Notes: generated by a model not told the origin, from the sequence alone. DNA of 64,000 bases from an uncultured Burkholderiales bacterium (GCA_903949285.1 CAJAYT010000105.1:56734-120733); one strand, 5' to 3'; shown: positions 20,637-30,760, counted from the stretch's first letter. A program made the numbers and translations.

Positions 20637-21701
20637 ATGATCTTAGTGACTGGCGGAGCTGGCTTTATAGGCTCAAACTTTGTGCTCGATTGGTTGGGCG
20701 GGGGACTTGAGCCGGTTGTTAATTTAGATAAATTGACCTACGCCGGGAACTTAGAGAATTTACAGTCACTGGCGAAGAACAAAAGCCATATATTTGTGAA
20801 GGGCGATATCGCGGACTCTGAGCTCGTCAGCTCCTTGCTCAATCAGCACAAAATAAGAGCGGTGGTTAATTTCGCTGCAGAAAGTCATGTTGACAGATCC
20901 ATACACGGACCCATTGACTTTATTCAAACCAATGTGATGGGCACTTTTAATTTACTTGAGTGTTGCCGAAAATACTGGGGCGCTCTAAGTGGGTCAGATA
21001 AAGAGCGCTTCAGGTTCTTACATGTCTCAACGGATGAAGTTTTTGGCAGCTTAGCCAGCGACGAGCCCGCATTTACCGAGAACCATCGATATGAGCCCAA
21101 CAGCCCCTACTCCGCTAGTAAGGCAGCGAGCGATCACCTCGTTAGGGCCTGGCTACATACATACGGCATGCCTGTCTTGACCACCAACTGCAGTAACAAT
21201 TACGGACCCTATCACTTTCCTGAAAAGTTGATTCCACTGGTCATCCACAACGCTTTGAAGGGTAAGCCGCTGCCCATCTACGGTGACGGTCAACAAATCA
21301 GAGACTGGCTTTATGTGAGCGACCACTGCTCAGCTATACGCTGCGTCCTAGAGAAGGGCGTGGTCGGTGAAACTTACAACATCGGTGGCTGCAACGAGAA
21401 ATCCAACCTAGAGGTGGTTCACACAATATGTGACTTACTGGACGCGCAAAAACCAAGAGCAGATGGGCGCTCCTACAAAGATCAGATAACCTTCGTCACA
21501 GACCGCCCCGGACATGACAAGCGCTATGCGATGGATGCTAGCAAAATTGAGCGAGAGCTCGGATGGCGTCCAGCCCAAACTTTTGAGACAGGAATGGCCC
21601 AAACCGTTGAGTGGTATCTCGCCAATGCGCAGTGGACTGAAAACGTCACCTCAGGCGCTTACCGGGAATGGGTTGAAAAACAATATGTGGGCGCAGCTTA
21701 A
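20637..21701 (+). CDS. rfbB: dTDP-glucose 4,6-dehydratase
   Basis: Second step of dTDP-L-rhamnose synthesis: dTDP-glucose to dTDP-4-keto-6-deoxyglucose. The 354-residue SDR has [12 protein letters not shown] at the N-terminus, the [11 protein letters not shown] active-site block, Tyr-x3-Lys in [10 protein letters not shown], and [17 protein letters not shown], all classical RmlB motifs. Ends 17 bases before rfbD. Confidence 0.96.
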   Translation: MILVTGGAGFIGSNFVLDWLGGGLEPVVNLDKLTYAGNLENLQSLAKNKSHIFVKGDIADSELVSSLLNQHKIRAVVNFAAESHVDRSIHGPIDFIQTNVMGTFNLLECCRKYWGALSGSDKERFRFLHVSTDEVFGSLASDEPAFTENHRYEPNSPYSASKAASDHLVRAWLHTYGMPVLTTNCSNNYGPYHFPEKLIPLVIHNALKGKPLPIYGDGQQIRDWLYVSDHCSAIRCVLEKGVVGETYNIGGCNEKSNLEVVHTICDLLDAQKPRADGRSYKDQITFVTDRPGHDKRYAMDASKIERELGWRPAQTFETGMAQTVEWYLANAQWTENVTSGAYREWVEKQYVGAA

Positions 21702-21718
21702 TCGCTCAAACACAGAAC

Positions 21719-22651
21719 ATGAGAACGTTACTATTTGGTAAAGACGGGCAGTTAGGACGGGAGTTTATCCCCCACCTAAGCGTCTTTAGCGAGCTATTGG
21801 CGGTCGGGCGTAATGAGTGCGATTTAAGTCGTGAAGAGAACATTCAAGCACTGATAGCGCAGTTCAGGCCTGATTTAATTATCAATGCTAGCGCCTACAC
21901 AGCGGTGGACCAGGCTGAAAAAGATGCCGATATGGCGCTTCAGATCAATGCGCTTGCCCCTACTGCGATGGCCAAATCCGCTCAGCTCGTCAACTCCGCC
22001 ATGGTGCATTATTCAACGGACTATGTGTTTGACGGGCTAAAGCAAGGCGCATACGAAGAATCAGACCCTTGCAATCCACTCTCTGTTTACGGATCAACCA
22101 AACTGCAGGGCGAGCTCGGTGTGAGTGCGAATTGTGTGCGGCATTTGATTTTTAGAACCTCCTGGGTTTTCAGTGCCCATGGAAGTAATTTTTTGAAAAC
22201 CATCCTCAAACTGGCTGCTACAAAGGAAGATCTGAGAGTCATTGACGATCAATGGGGTGCACCAACGAGCACAGAACTTATTGTTAGGACTACCTTGCAA
22301 GCGCTGGGCATAAACGCAGTGATCAAGGACAAAGAGCTGCTGGGAAATCAAACAATTCAAACGATGCCCCAATGGGGAGTTTTTAATTTAGTGGCTGGTG
22401 GAGAAACAAATTGGCACGCCTACGCGCAGTACGTTGTGCGTCTTGCTCATGAATTGGGCATAGGGGGTAAATTATTATTAGACGCAACTAAAATAAATGC
22501 AATACCCTCTAAAGACTATCCCCAGCTCGCACCTCGTCCCCTCAACTCAAGACTTAGTACGGAGAAAATTAGAAGGGCTTTTAATCTAGATATTCCTGAT
22601 TGGCGAGAAGGTGTGCAAGCGGAGTTGCAAAAAATCAAAATTCAAGGTTGA
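21719..22651 (+). CDS. rfbD: dTDP-4-dehydrorhamnose reductase
   Basis: Last step of dTDP-L-rhamnose synthesis, NAD(P)H-dependent reduction. The 310-residue product begins with the nucleotide-binding GKDGQLGREF, has INASAYTAVDQAEKD, the catalytic YSTDYVFDG and the Tyr-x3-Lys of YGSTKLQGE. Followed by a repeat-bearing 206-base gap before rfbA. Confidence 0.95.
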   Translation: MRTLLFGKDGQLGREFIPHLSVFSELLAVGRNECDLSREENIQALIAQFRPDLIINASAYTAVDQAEKDADMALQINALAPTAMAKSAQLVNSAMVHYSTDYVFDGLKQGAYEESDPCNPLSVYGSTKLQGELGVSANCVRHLIFRTSWVFSAHGSNFLKTILKLAATKEDLRVIDDQWGAPTSTELIVRTTLQALGINAVIKDKELLGNQTIQTMPQWGVFNLVAGGETNWHAYAQYVVRLAHELGIGGKLLLDATKINAIPSKDYPQLAPRPLNSRLSTEKIRRAFNLDIPDWREGVQAELQKIKIQG

Positions 22652-22661
22652 GCACAATAAC

Positions 22662-22727
22662 TCAAAGTGAATCAAGGTGAAGCAAGGTGAAGCAAGGTGA
22701 ATCAAGGTGAATCAAGGTGAATCAAGG
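22662..22727 (+). repeat. 10-bp tandem repeat between rfbD and rfbA
   Basis: About six and a half copies of a 10-base unit (atcaaggtga, with agcaaggtga in two copies and a degenerate first copy ctcaaagtga). It begins just after the rfbD stop. The period equals one DNA helical turn. No ORF uses it. Confidence 0.9.
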
Positions 22728-22857
22728 GATAAAAAATATCAATGATCCAATGGCATTAAAAATTCACATATGAAAATTCAAATTTGCCAATCAAACAACA
22801 TGAGACTCGCAAAACCTAGCCCTAAGAATACTTAAATTTTAAAAAAAGACGATACCT

Positions 22858-23727
22858 ATGAAAGCACGTAAAGGAATTATTTTGGCAGGAGGCTCAGGCA
22901 CAAGGCTTTACCCTGTAACGCTTGCTGTTTCAAAGCAGTTGATGCCCATTTATGACAAGCCGATGGTCTATTACCCTTTGGCAACTTTGATGCTGGCAGG
23001 TATTAAAGACGTTCTCATTATTTCAACCCCTCAAGATACACCTCGTTTTGCAGATCTCTTAAAAGACGGATCTCAGTGGGGCATGAATATTGAGTACGCA
23101 GTTCAACCCAACCCTGACGGTCTAGCCCAGGCTTTCATTATTGGACGTGAGTTTGTAGGAGCCAATCCCAGTGCACTTGTTTTAGGCGACAACATCTTTT
23201 ACGGACATGAGCTGGTCAATCAGTTGCAACAGGCCCATGAGCTAGATCAAGGGGCGTGTGTTTTTGCATACCATGTTCAAGATCCAGAGCGTTACGGCGT
23301 CGTGGAATTTGATGAGAACAAAAAAGCCATTTCAATTGAAGAAAAACCCACTCAACCAAAATCGAATTACGCCGTAACGGGACTGTATTTTTATGATAAT
23401 CAGGTCTGTGATATTGCAGCTTCGATTAAACCCTCCCCCAGGGGCGAGCTTGAAATCACCGATGTCAATAAACATTACTTGAGCCACCAGCAACTAAGCG
23501 TTGAAATTATGGGGCGTGGTTTCGCTTGGTTGGATACAGGTACACACGACTCTTTACTCGACGCTGCTCAGTTCATTGCCACAATTCAAAGGCGCCAAGG
23601 ACTCATGGTCGCTTGCCCAGAGGAGATTGCATGGCGTTCCAAGTGGATCAGCACAGATCAACTGCTTCGCCTCGCGCAGCCCATAGCTAAAAACAGCTAT
23701 GGTCAATATCTGCAAAACCTGGTTTGA
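22858..23727 (+). CDS. rfbA: Glucose-1-phosphate thymidylyltransferase
   Basis: First step of dTDP-L-rhamnose synthesis: glucose-1-phosphate plus dTTP to dTDP-glucose. The 289-residue nucleotidyltransferase starts with [14 protein letters not shown], followed by [17 protein letters not shown], and has the [20 protein letters not shown] block and the [15 protein letters not shown] motif of RmlA. Six bases separate it from rfbC. Confidence 0.96.
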   Translation: MKARKGIILAGGSGTRLYPVTLAVSKQLMPIYDKPMVYYPLATLMLAGIKDVLIISTPQDTPRFADLLKDGSQWGMNIEYAVQPNPDGLAQAFIIGREFVGANPSALVLGDNIFYGHELVNQLQQAHELDQGACVFAYHVQDPERYGVVEFDENKKAISIEEKPTQPKSNYAVTGLYFYDNQVCDIAASIKPSPRGELEITDVNKHYLSHQQLSVEIMGRGFAWLDTGTHDSLLDAAQFIATIQRRQGLMVACPEEIAWRSKWISTDQLLRLAQPIAKNSYGQYLQNLV

Positions 23728-23733
23728 ATACAT

Positions 23734-24285
23734 ATGCCATTTAATATTGTTGCAACTGAGCTCGAAGATGTCAAAATTTTAGAGCCCAAGGTTTACGGGG
23801 ACGCAAGAGGATTTTTCTTTGAAAGCTTTAACGCGAAAGACTTTCAAAGTGCAGTCGGTGTGAAGGTAGACTTTGTCCAGGATAACCACTCCAAATCAGC
23901 CAGGGGCGTGCTCAGGGGTTTGCATTATCAGATTAAGCATCCTCAGGGCAAACTGGTTCGGGTCGTTGCCGGCGAGGTGTTTGATGTGGCGGTTGATATT
24001 CGACGCAACTCACCCTCATTTGGTCGTTGGATGGGCGCGCATCTATCGGCGGAGAATCACCGTCAGATATGGATTCCACCTGGCTTTGCACATGGTTTTT
24101 TGGTGCTCAGTGAGAGCGCTGAGTTTTTATATAAAACGACAGACTACTGGTATCCCGAACATGAAAGAAGTTTGATCTGGAACGATCCGCAGATAAATAT
24201 TAAGTGGCCCAGCTCCACAAGACCTGTTTTATCCGCAAAAGACGAGGTAGCGCCTTCTTTGGATGCGGCTGAGCTCTTTGATTAG
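23734..24285 (+). CDS. rfbC: dTDP-4-dehydrorhamnose 3,5-epimerase
   Basis: Third step of dTDP-L-rhamnose synthesis. The 183-residue cupin-like epimerase has DARGFFFESF, the catalytic histidine in RGVLRGLHYQ, and the PPGFAHGFLVLSE block with its conserved residues. It completes the rfbBDAC set and converges on galU. Confidence 0.96.
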   Translation: MPFNIVATELEDVKILEPKVYGDARGFFFESFNAKDFQSAVGVKVDFVQDNHSKSARGVLRGLHYQIKHPQGKLVRVVAGEVFDVAVDIRRNSPSFGRWMGAHLSAENHRQIWIPPGFAHGFLVLSESAEFLYKTTDYWYPEHERSLIWNDPQINIKWPSSTRPVLSAKDEVAPSLDAAELFD

Positions 24286-24315
24286 ACCTTGATTGCCCCG
24301 GTTCTTGAAAAGCGC

Positions 24316-25188
24316 TCAAGCCCGAGCTGAGAGCCATGTTCTAAACTCGGCGCCTAACTGAGGGTGAGCCAGTCCTAAGTCAACCGTTGCTTGAAGCAAC
24401 CCAAGCTTGCTGCCGCAGTCATATCGCTGACCAAGGTAGCTGTAGGCCAAAACCTTCTCTTTCCCTAAGAGTGCAGCAATACCGTCTGTAAGTTGTATTT
24501 CTCCGCCAGCCCCTTTGGGTTGCAAGCGAATGTGATTGAAAACGGCTGGCGACAAAATATAGCGACCCGCAACTGCTAAATTACTGGGAGCGAGCTCTGG
24601 TTTGGGTTTCTCTACAAAATCAGACACGTCCAAAAGACCTTGTGCGTGGGGCGTACCTTTGACGATACCGTATCGCTGTGTATCCTCTTTGGGGACTTCT
24701 TGCACCGCCAAAATACTGCATTGGTACTGGGCGTGTAGATCTGTCATTTGTTTTAAGATGGGGGTAGTACCTACCATAAGGTCATCCGCTAGCAGCACTG
24801 CAAAGGGCTCTTGGCCGATTAGCTTTTCTGCGCACAAGACTGCATGCCCTAGACCCAGTGATTTGGGCTGTCTAACATAGAAGCAATCCATGTCATCGGG
24901 CTTGATGGAGTGAACCAACTCTAGCAATGCCTTTTTGCCGTTTGCCTCGAGTTCACTTTCTAGTTCATAAGCCGTATCAAAATGGTCTTCAATAGCCCGT
25001 TTATTGCGACCTGTTACGAAAATCATCTCTCTGATGCCTGCTGCGTAGGCCTCCTCAACCGCATACTGAATAAGCGGCTTGTCAACAACTGCCAACATCT
25101 CTTTGGGGGAGGCTTTAGTAGCGGGTAAGAACCTTGTACCCAGACCTGCAACAGGAAAGACGGCTTTGGTAATTTTTTTCAATTGCAT
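24316..25188 (-). CDS. galU: UTP-glucose-1-phosphate uridylyltransferase
   Basis: Makes UDP-glucose from UTP and glucose-1-phosphate, feeding galE and polysaccharide synthesis. The 290-residue product opens with [18 protein letters not shown] and [20 protein letters not shown], then has [22 protein letters not shown]. The family-standard length and motifs leave little doubt. Opposite strand to the rhamnose genes; only 30 bases separate the convergent stops. Confidence 0.96.
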   Translation of the reverse strand: MQLKKITKAVFPVAGLGTRFLPATKASPKEMLAVVDKPLIQYAVEEAYAAGIREMIFVTGRNKRAIEDHFDTAYELESELEANGKKALLELVHSIKPDDMDCFYVRQPKSLGLGHAVLCAEKLIGQEPFAVLLADDLMVGTTPILKQMTDLHAQYQCSILAVQEVPKEDTQRYGIVKGTPHAQGLLDVSDFVEKPKPELAPSNLAVAGRYILSPAVFNHIRLQPKGAGGEIQLTDGIAALLGKEKVLAYSYLGQRYDCGSKLGLLQATVDLGLAHPQLGAEFRTWLSARA

Positions 25189-25255
25189 CTGGGGGGGCCT
25201 ACTGTTTTGCGCTCAACCGTTGACGTGAAGAAAAGGGGGGGCTTTCGTTGGTTAT

Positions 25256-25537
25256 TTAGTGCAGAGTTACGGTTGTTTGCGCAAGTTCCGCAAAACGTGA
25301 CAATGTGTCCTCCACCTCATCTTGCGTCGGCGCATTGATGTGCCAGGCAGAGATGTGCTGCTGAAATAATTCCGCCCATCCGCCTTCTAAATAAACTTCC
25401 TTACCAGAGCGTTTGTCTACGATTTCGAAACCATGACGTGTGAGTTGAGGCACGCTTGAGTCAAGTTGCTCATTTTGCTCTAAATCAGTCATCATATGTA
25501 CAACTACAAAATATTCAGAATCGTAAAGAGTATTCAT
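25256..25537 (-). CDS. DUF3567 family protein
   Basis: A 93-residue protein of a small family restricted largely to Betaproteobacteria, function unknown. Family features: the N-terminal MNTLYDSEYFVVVH, the central HGFEIVDKRSGKEVYLEGGWAELFQ, and an acidic C-terminal helix. I chose the ATG at 25537; the frame extends nine codons upstream to 25564. No signal or membrane segment. Confidence 0.75.
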   Translation of the reverse strand: MNTLYDSEYFVVVHMMTDLEQNEQLDSSVPQLTRHGFEIVDKRSGKEVYLEGGWAELFQQHISAWHINAPTQDEVEDTLSRFAELAQTTVTLH

Positions 25538-25585
25538 AGGTGATGGTGTGTGGGTATGTTTCATACTATATCATTGATGTGGAGA

Positions 25586-26455
25586 TTATTCGGGCAATTT
25601 CAAGCCGGAAATTAACTCATAACGAGCTAGTTTTTGATCTACAAAGTCCCCATTTTGCTCCTCTAATAAAAGCCGACACAAAGTAAGCCCTCGGTTCTTA
25701 AGCAACCATACGGTTGCACGCTGATCATCAGCCGAGCGGGGCAGGCGGGTGATTTTGAATGCATCCACTTTGCCAATAGGGAGATTCAAAGTCTCTGAGC
25801 CTATGAACTGAAACTCACGCCGTTCAGCATTCTTTTTGGAGACCAATTGGACTGGCGTCTTTGAGCCAACGGGTAATTGACCTAGATGTTTGGCAATCCA
25901 AAAACCGAGTTGAAAAGTAACACTCAATTGGTCCTGTGCGGAAGGATCGAGCGTATCGGGTGTCGTTTTGGTGGAATATTCAATTTGGTGGTCTGGTCTG
26001 TTAAAGACAACAATATCTTCGGACCTGGTTTTGTCAATAAATCGACCTGGTGAGATCCCAGTTGAAGGAATTAGGTCGCCCTCGCTGATTTGAGTTCGTG
26101 TGCCGAGTAAAAAGTGACTGATTTCAAACTTAGCTTTGTAGCGCGAGTTCGAGATTTGCCACACAATATCCGCAGGCAAACTGTAGGGTATACGGTGAGC
26201 TTGGCCAGTAAGGTCGTAGTGCAAGTGAACTGATTCTTGTTGGTTCCAATTTGATGTAGAGGAAGGAGTTGGAGTCAAGAATGAGGCGCTAGCGGGCGTA
26301 TCTCCAATGGTTGTATGAGTTGCATCCTTCATATCCATGACAACCTCGTTTGCAGACCCAGCACTTGTCGCGCCGGCGATTAGCAGGCCTACGAGCATCC
26401 TCGAACAATAGGTGTTGATAAAAGGGGGGGCTGATTTTGGAGGAGAAAGACGCAT
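25586..26455 (-). CDS. DUF3108 family exported protein
   Basis: A 289-residue protein with an N-terminal hydrophobic stretch (about residues 18-36, a likely signal peptide) followed by a DUF3108-like beta-rich domain: YKAKFEISHFLLGTRTQISEGDL, then KLPVGKVDAF-like and VWLLKNRGLTLCRLLLEEQNGD segments. The family resembles periplasmic lipid- or substrate-binding barrels, function unknown. It precedes the DUF3567 gene on the same strand. Confidence 0.75.
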   Translation of the reverse strand: MRLSPPKSAPPFINTYCSRMLVGLLIAGATSAGSANEVVMDMKDATHTTIGDTPASASFLTPTPSSTSNWNQQESVHLHYDLTGQAHRIPYSLPADIVWQISNSRYKAKFEISHFLLGTRTQISEGDLIPSTGISPGRFIDKTRSEDIVVFNRPDHQIEYSTKTTPDTLDPSAQDQLSVTFQLGFWIAKHLGQLPVGSKTPVQLVSKKNAERREFQFIGSETLNLPIGKVDAFKITRLPRSADDQRATVWLLKNRGLTLCRLLLEEQNGDFVDQKLARYELISGLKLPE

Positions 26456-26714
26456 TTTAGAGAAGACTCGTGCACGGCGGGGGTGAGGTTCAATACCTTT
26501 TTGGGGAGAAAGGTCTACATCATATTCGTTTTAAAACACAGGTGAACATCACCTCTTCCCTTACGACTTTGCTAAAAAATTATAGAGTGTGTCTAATCCT
26601 AAAGACTTTTGTTAGGAGTTGTTAAAATATGCCGCCTACTGGAGACTGCCAATGAGCCTGAGTGCGAGGCTAGGCATAATCTATCGTTTGTAAAACCAAT
26701 TAGAAATAAAAAAC

Positions 26715-27797
26715 ATGAAGCTTGCTACTTATAAAGATGGGACCAAGGATGGTCAATTAGTCGTGGTTTCAAAAGACTTAACCCAGGCCCATTATGCTTC
26801 TCATATCGCTACCAAAATGCAGCAAGTGCTGGATGATTGGAACTTTATTTCCCCCCAGCTCGAGGATCTTTACCAAACACTCAACAGTGGGCGTGCCCGT
26901 CACTCCTTTCCCTTTGATCCTAAGATGTGTATGGCGCCAATACCGCGCGCGTATCAATGGGCAGATGGTTCAGCTTATTTGAATCATGTCGAGTTGGTCA
27001 GAGCAGCAAGGCAATCAGATACTCCAGAGAATCTTTATACCGATCCACTTATTTACCAAGGTGGGAGTGATGATTTTTTGGGACCTAACGATCCTGTTCG
27101 TTGTCCCAGCGAAGAGTTCGGTATTGATTTTGAAGGTGAGTTAGCCGTCATTACTTCTGATGTACCCATGCAAACTGATGCAACGGATGCCGTCTCGTCT
27201 GTGCGTTTGATTATGTTGGCCAATGATGTCTCGCTTCGCAACCTCATTCCCGGCGAACTTGCGAAGGGATTTGGCTTTTATCAAGCCAAACCTGCCACCG
27301 CTTTCTCCCCCGTTGCTGTAACCCCAGATGAGCTCGGGGAGGCCTGGAAAAATGGGCGCGTGCATCTAACGTTGACCTGTACTTGGAATGGGCGAAGAGT
27401 TGGGATGTGTGATGCAGGCCCTGAGATGGCCTTTGGTTTTGGTGATTTGATTGCGCACGCAGCTAAGACTAGAAATATCTGTGCTGGATCCGTCTTTGGC
27501 AGTGGTACGGTCAGTAATAAGGCGGTTGAGAAAAACGGTAAAAAAGATTGGCCTAAGGGCTACAGTTGTATAGCTGAAAAGCGAGCCATGGAGATGATCA
27601 TAAACGGTGAGGCTACTACTGCTTTTATGAAATACGGAGACACCATCCGCATTGAGATGAAAGGGCTTGATGGACAAAGCGTCTTTGGTTGCATTGATCA
27701 ACGCATTGCACCACTAGTGGATCCCGTGCCCAAACCGTTGCCCGAGCAACAGGCTCTGAAAGAGGCATCCGAAGTGAGTCCAGTGATTGAGGGCTAG
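26715..27797 (+). CDS. Fumarylacetoacetate hydrolase family protein
   Basis: A 360-residue FAH-family hydrolase, acting on C-C bonds of dioxoacids with a bound divalent metal. Blocks seen: MAPIPRAYQWADGSAYLNHVELVR, GIDFEGELAVITSDVP with metal-binding acidic residues, RLIMLANDVSLRNL, and GSGTVSNKAVEKNGKKDWPKGYSCIAEKR. It resembles the fumarylacetoacetase-like enzyme of Burkholderiales, which ends tyrosine/homogentisate degradation, but no other gene of that pathway is adjacent. The C-terminal 30 residues look like a loose extension. Confidence 0.85.
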   Translation: MKLATYKDGTKDGQLVVVSKDLTQAHYASHIATKMQQVLDDWNFISPQLEDLYQTLNSGRARHSFPFDPKMCMAPIPRAYQWADGSAYLNHVELVRAARQSDTPENLYTDPLIYQGGSDDFLGPNDPVRCPSEEFGIDFEGELAVITSDVPMQTDATDAVSSVRLIMLANDVSLRNLIPGELAKGFGFYQAKPATAFSPVAVTPDELGEAWKNGRVHLTLTCTWNGRRVGMCDAGPEMAFGFGDLIAHAAKTRNICAGSVFGSGTVSNKAVEKNGKKDWPKGYSCIAEKRAMEMIINGEATTAFMKYGDTIRIEMKGLDGQSVFGCIDQRIAPLVDPVPKPLPEQQALKEASEVSPVIEG

Positions 27798-27814
27798 CTC
27801 AGCTCTGTAAAGGT

Positions 27815-28222
27815 TTAATAGATTTTGTCAAATGACTCAAACCCTTTAACTTCAATGGGGTTGCCAAAGGGGTCTAGAAAAAACATAGTCCACTGTTCGC
27901 CGGGTTGACCTGCAAACCTCAGGTGGGGTTTGATTACGAATTCCACTCCCTTTTCCTCAAGTCGCTGCGCTAGAAGCTGCCACTCGGGAACCAAAGTGAT
28001 GATTCCAAAATGAGGCATTGGCACCTTGATATCTCCAACCAAGCCAGTGGCATGCGTTTGAAAGGGGGTACCCAAGTGCAGGGAGATTTGGTGACCAAAG
28101 AAATCAAAATCAACCCAAGTCTGTGCTGATCGGCCCTCTTTGCAGCCCAGAACATCCACGTAGAAAGCGCGAGCAATGTTCAGGTCGGTTACGTTAAATG
28201 AAAAGTGAAATAAGCTTGGCAT
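27815..28222 (-). CDS. VOC (glyoxalase/dioxygenase superfamily) protein
   Basis: A 135-residue protein with two beta-alpha-beta-beta-beta modules of the vicinal oxygen chelate fold: FHFSFNVTDLNIARAFYVDVLGC at the N-terminus and WTMFFLDPFGNPIEVKGF at the C-terminus, with metal-ligand-like His and Glu. Frame is open to 28333, but the ATG at 28222 gives the family N-terminus. Convergent with the FAA gene, 17 bases apart. Substrate unknown. Confidence 0.8.
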   Translation of the reverse strand: MPSLFHFSFNVTDLNIARAFYVDVLGCKEGRSAQTWVDFDFFGHQISLHLGTPFQTHATGLVGDIKVPMPHFGIITLVPEWQLLAQRLEEKGVEFVIKPHLRFAGQPGEQWTMFFLDPFGNPIEVKGFESFDKIY

Positions 28223-28333
28223 GATTAAAGTGTAAGGTTGATCCACTCTTGTTGCATGAGCCAAGAGCCGGGGGTACTGTTGGTCTGGTATTGCGTTGAA
28301 ATCCCGCTCATACCTGATCACTTGGTGCAACAA

Positions 28334-28694
28334 AGTTAGTGTTCATCAAAACTAAGGGCTGAGTGCCCAGTTCAAAACTGAATGGATGGGCTGGTGACTT
28401 TGCTGTTTGTTTCTTGATTTGGATTACCAATGGTAACTGCAATTTTCATTAAATTTCAACCCGCCCAGCCCTTGATCTGACCCAACCCAGAACTGTCAGA
28501 CCCAAAACGCACCTATACTGTTCAAAACTGGTTGACTTAGATTAAGTTTTTCGATTTGATTTTTAAGATGTAGGATCGGGTAGTTTCACTCAACTGTTGT
28601 CCCTCCTTCAGTCAGTCGTGAGAAAGTGTCGAACATTGCGCTTGGTCCCTCAGTTCCGTCAAGACAGATTAATTCATTTAACCCATCCTTCAAC
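28334..28694. other. Gene-free gap before the PhaM-like gene
   Basis: About 360 bases without a credible gene. The only signal I can offer is a possible promoter, TTGACT at 28532-28537 and TTTGAT at 28555-28560 with 17-base spacing, about 135 bases ahead of the PhaM-like start. Confidence 0.35.
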
Positions 28695-29462
28695 ATGACT
28701 ACAACTCCCTCCTTTGATTTCGAAAAGTTAGTGCCCGGCTTTGAATTTTTGAAAAACATTGGGAAGTCGCAACCCGGGGGCACAATGTCCTCTGCTGCGA
28801 GTTGGGTCGCCCCTACTTTGGATCCCAAGGAGTTGGACCGAAAAATACAAGAGCTCAAAACTGTTCAGTTTTGGTTGGATCAGAACGCAAAGGCCATAGG
28901 GGCTACGATTCAAGCATTAGAGGTGCAGAAGATGACACTATCCACGCTCAGAGGCATGAATTTCAGTATGAATGAGTTGTCGGAGTCTTTAAAAGCTAAC
29001 GTCAATGCATGGGGCCAAGGTAAGACCGAGACGCCAGGGACTCCACAAGACTCAAAACCTGCAAAACGCAGTTACAGTTTTACAAGTCCTAAAAATTCAG
29101 AAGTTGAAGAGGCACCCCCTACCCAGCCAAGCAAAAACCAAAGTGAATCCGTTGAGCAAGCCGCACCAGCCGCTGTGGACCCCGCTGTTTGGTGGCATTC
29201 CTTGGGAGAGCAATTCCAGCATATTGCTCAAAAGACTGTGCTGGAGATGCAAAAGCACGCCCAAAATAACCAGCACTTGCATTCTCAGGCCGTAGCAAAA
29301 AGAGCCGCTGCTAAGAGCTCTTCTGTAAAAAGTCGAGTTTCCCAGTCTAAAACACCAGCCAAGTCGACAAAGTCCGTTAAGACAACAAAATCAGCTAAGC
29401 CTGTAAAGCGAACAGGTGTAAAAACCTCAACTCCAAAAGTAAAACGTAAATCCACTGAGTAA
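28695..29462 (+). CDS. PhaM-like polyhydroxyalkanoate granule protein
   Basis: A 255-residue protein resembling PhaM, which binds PHA synthase, granules and the nucleoid in Cupriavidus. The N-terminal domain contains the family segment TLDPKELDRKIQELKTVQFWL (given as start and end: TLDPKELD and TVQFWLDQN) and IQALEVQKMTLSTL. A Pro/Ser/Glu-rich linker follows, and the last 55 residues are a histone-H1-like Lys/Ser/Thr-rich tail suited to DNA binding. I chose the ATG at 28695 over 28626. It is six bases ahead of the FIST gene. Confidence 0.8.
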   Translation: MTTTPSFDFEKLVPGFEFLKNIGKSQPGGTMSSAASWVAPTLDPKELDRKIQELKTVQFWLDQNAKAIGATIQALEVQKMTLSTLRGMNFSMNELSESLKANVNAWGQGKTETPGTPQDSKPAKRSYSFTSPKNSEVEEAPPTQPSKNQSESVEQAAPAAVDPAVWWHSLGEQFQHIAQKTVLEMQKHAQNNQHLHSQAVAKRAAAKSSSVKSRVSQSKTPAKSTKSVKTTKSAKPVKRTGVKTSTPKVKRKSTE

Positions 29463-29467
29463 CTTCG

Positions 29468-30760
29468 TTGAAATTATTTCCCTACGCCCATGCAACACAC
29501 CCTAACTGGAGAATAGCAGTTGAGTTAGTGTTAGCTCAGTTGCGTTCTCTAATGGGAAGCCCTGACTATTCAAGTGCTCCCCACTTGGGCGTCCTATACA
29601 TCACCGATCATTACGCGCAAAATGCGAGGGAGATCTTAGAGGTCCTATCTGCTGAACTCCCGCGCGTGGGTAGTTGGACGGGTACGGTAGGTGTAGGTAT
29701 TGCATCTAACAATGTAGAGTATTTTGATGAGCCTGCAATCTCTGTCATGCTGTGTGATATTGATCCACGTTCATTTAGAATTTTTAATGGTCTAAGCCCG
29801 TTGAGTGGCGCAGCCAAGGAGAACTTCCAAGCTGCATGTGCTTTGATTCATGCTGATGGTCAAACCCCAGACCTGGATGAACTGATTACGGAGCTCGCTG
29901 CAAATACACAGAGCCACTATTTATTTGGTGGGCTCGCCTCAAGCAGATCAGATTTGGTGCAGTTTTCCCAATCAACGCTATCCCACACTGTTCAACCTTT
30001 GCCTGTGGAAGAGGGGATATCTGTGGGGCAGGTTGAGAGCGTATTCACGGGTGGTTTGAGCGGCGTTGCCTTTGATGAAAATGTGAAACTAATTTCACGC
30101 GTAACGCAGGGATGTTTTCCGATCTCAAAATCCAGAAACGTAACCCAGTCCGATGGACACATGATTTTGGAGTTGGATGGGCGTCCCGCTTTAGATGTCT
30201 TGTTGGAAGACTTGAACATGACGATGGACTCGCCCAGGACAACGCTATTAAATAAAATTAGAGAAACACTTGTGGGATTAACAAGTGCCACATCTCAAGC
30301 GCTGAAGAAAACGGGTGGATTAGCTGATGATGTGTGCGTGCGCCATATCATTGGATTAGATACACTTAGAAAAGGTGTTGCTGTCGCTGAATTAATTAAG
30401 AAGGACTCGCAGTTAACTTTTTGTGAACGAAATGCTAAAGCTGCAAAGTCGGATCTCATTCGAATAGCAACTGAAATTCGGGAGGCTTTAGAGCCTCAGG
30501 AGATGAGTTTGGGGGAAGCCTTAGAGATCAACCGTGTCTCCTTGGAGGATGCCCCCGTAGCAGCGCGCAAAATAAGAGGCGCCGTCTATATAAGTTGTGC
30601 AGGTCGAGGGGGACCACATTTTGGTGCACCAAGCGCTGAGTTGCAGCTGCTTAAAAAAGCGCTAGGCGATATACCACTAACAGGATTCTTTGCCGCAGGT
30701 GAGATTGCCCATCAAAATCTTTACGGGTACACGGGCGTACTCACTGTATTCACAAGCTAG
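29468..30760 (+). CDS. FIST-domain protein
   Basis: A 430-residue protein with FIST N and FIST C domains, a sensory module proposed to bind small ligands such as amino acids. The N-terminal half holds GVLYITDHYAQNAREILEVLS and GVGIASNNVEYFDEPAISVML; the C-terminal half holds GCFPISKSRNVTQSDGHMILELDG and ends in IPLTGFFAAGEIAHQNLYGYTGVLTVF, typical of FIST C. It has no attached kinase or chemotaxis domain. It appears to start with TTG at 29468, five bases after the PhaM-like stop, so it is probably translationally coupled. Confidence 0.85.
   Translation: MKLFPYAHATHPNWRIAVELVLAQLRSLMGSPDYSSAPHLGVLYITDHYAQNAREILEVLSAELPRVGSWTGTVGVGIASNNVEYFDEPAISVMLCDIDPRSFRIFNGLSPLSGAAKENFQAACALIHADGQTPDLDELITELAANTQSHYLFGGLASSRSDLVQFSQSTLSHTVQPLPVEEGISVGQVESVFTGGLSGVAFDENVKLISRVTQGCFPISKSRNVTQSDGHMILELDGRPALDVLLEDLNMTMDSPRTTLLNKIRETLVGLTSATSQALKKTGGLADDVCVRHIIGLDTLRKGVAVAELIKKDSQLTFCERNAKAAKSDLIRIATEIREALEPQEMSLGEALEINRVSLEDAPVAARKIRGAVYISCAGRGGPHFGAPSAELQLLKKALGDIPLTGFFAAGEIAHQNLYGYTGVLTVFTS

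Noticed and set aside
22652..22857. CRISPR array suspected from the repeats
   Set aside because: Units are contiguous with a 10-base period and no spacers; there are no cas genes in the window.
26540..26554. AGGTGA/TCACCT hairpin upstream of the FAA gene
   Set aside because: Short six-base stem in an intergenic region; compatible with chance.
26640..26700. Two tiny overlapping reading frames ahead of the FAA gene
   Set aside because: Eight and thirteen codons only, with no ribosome binding site pattern strong enough to claim a leader peptide.
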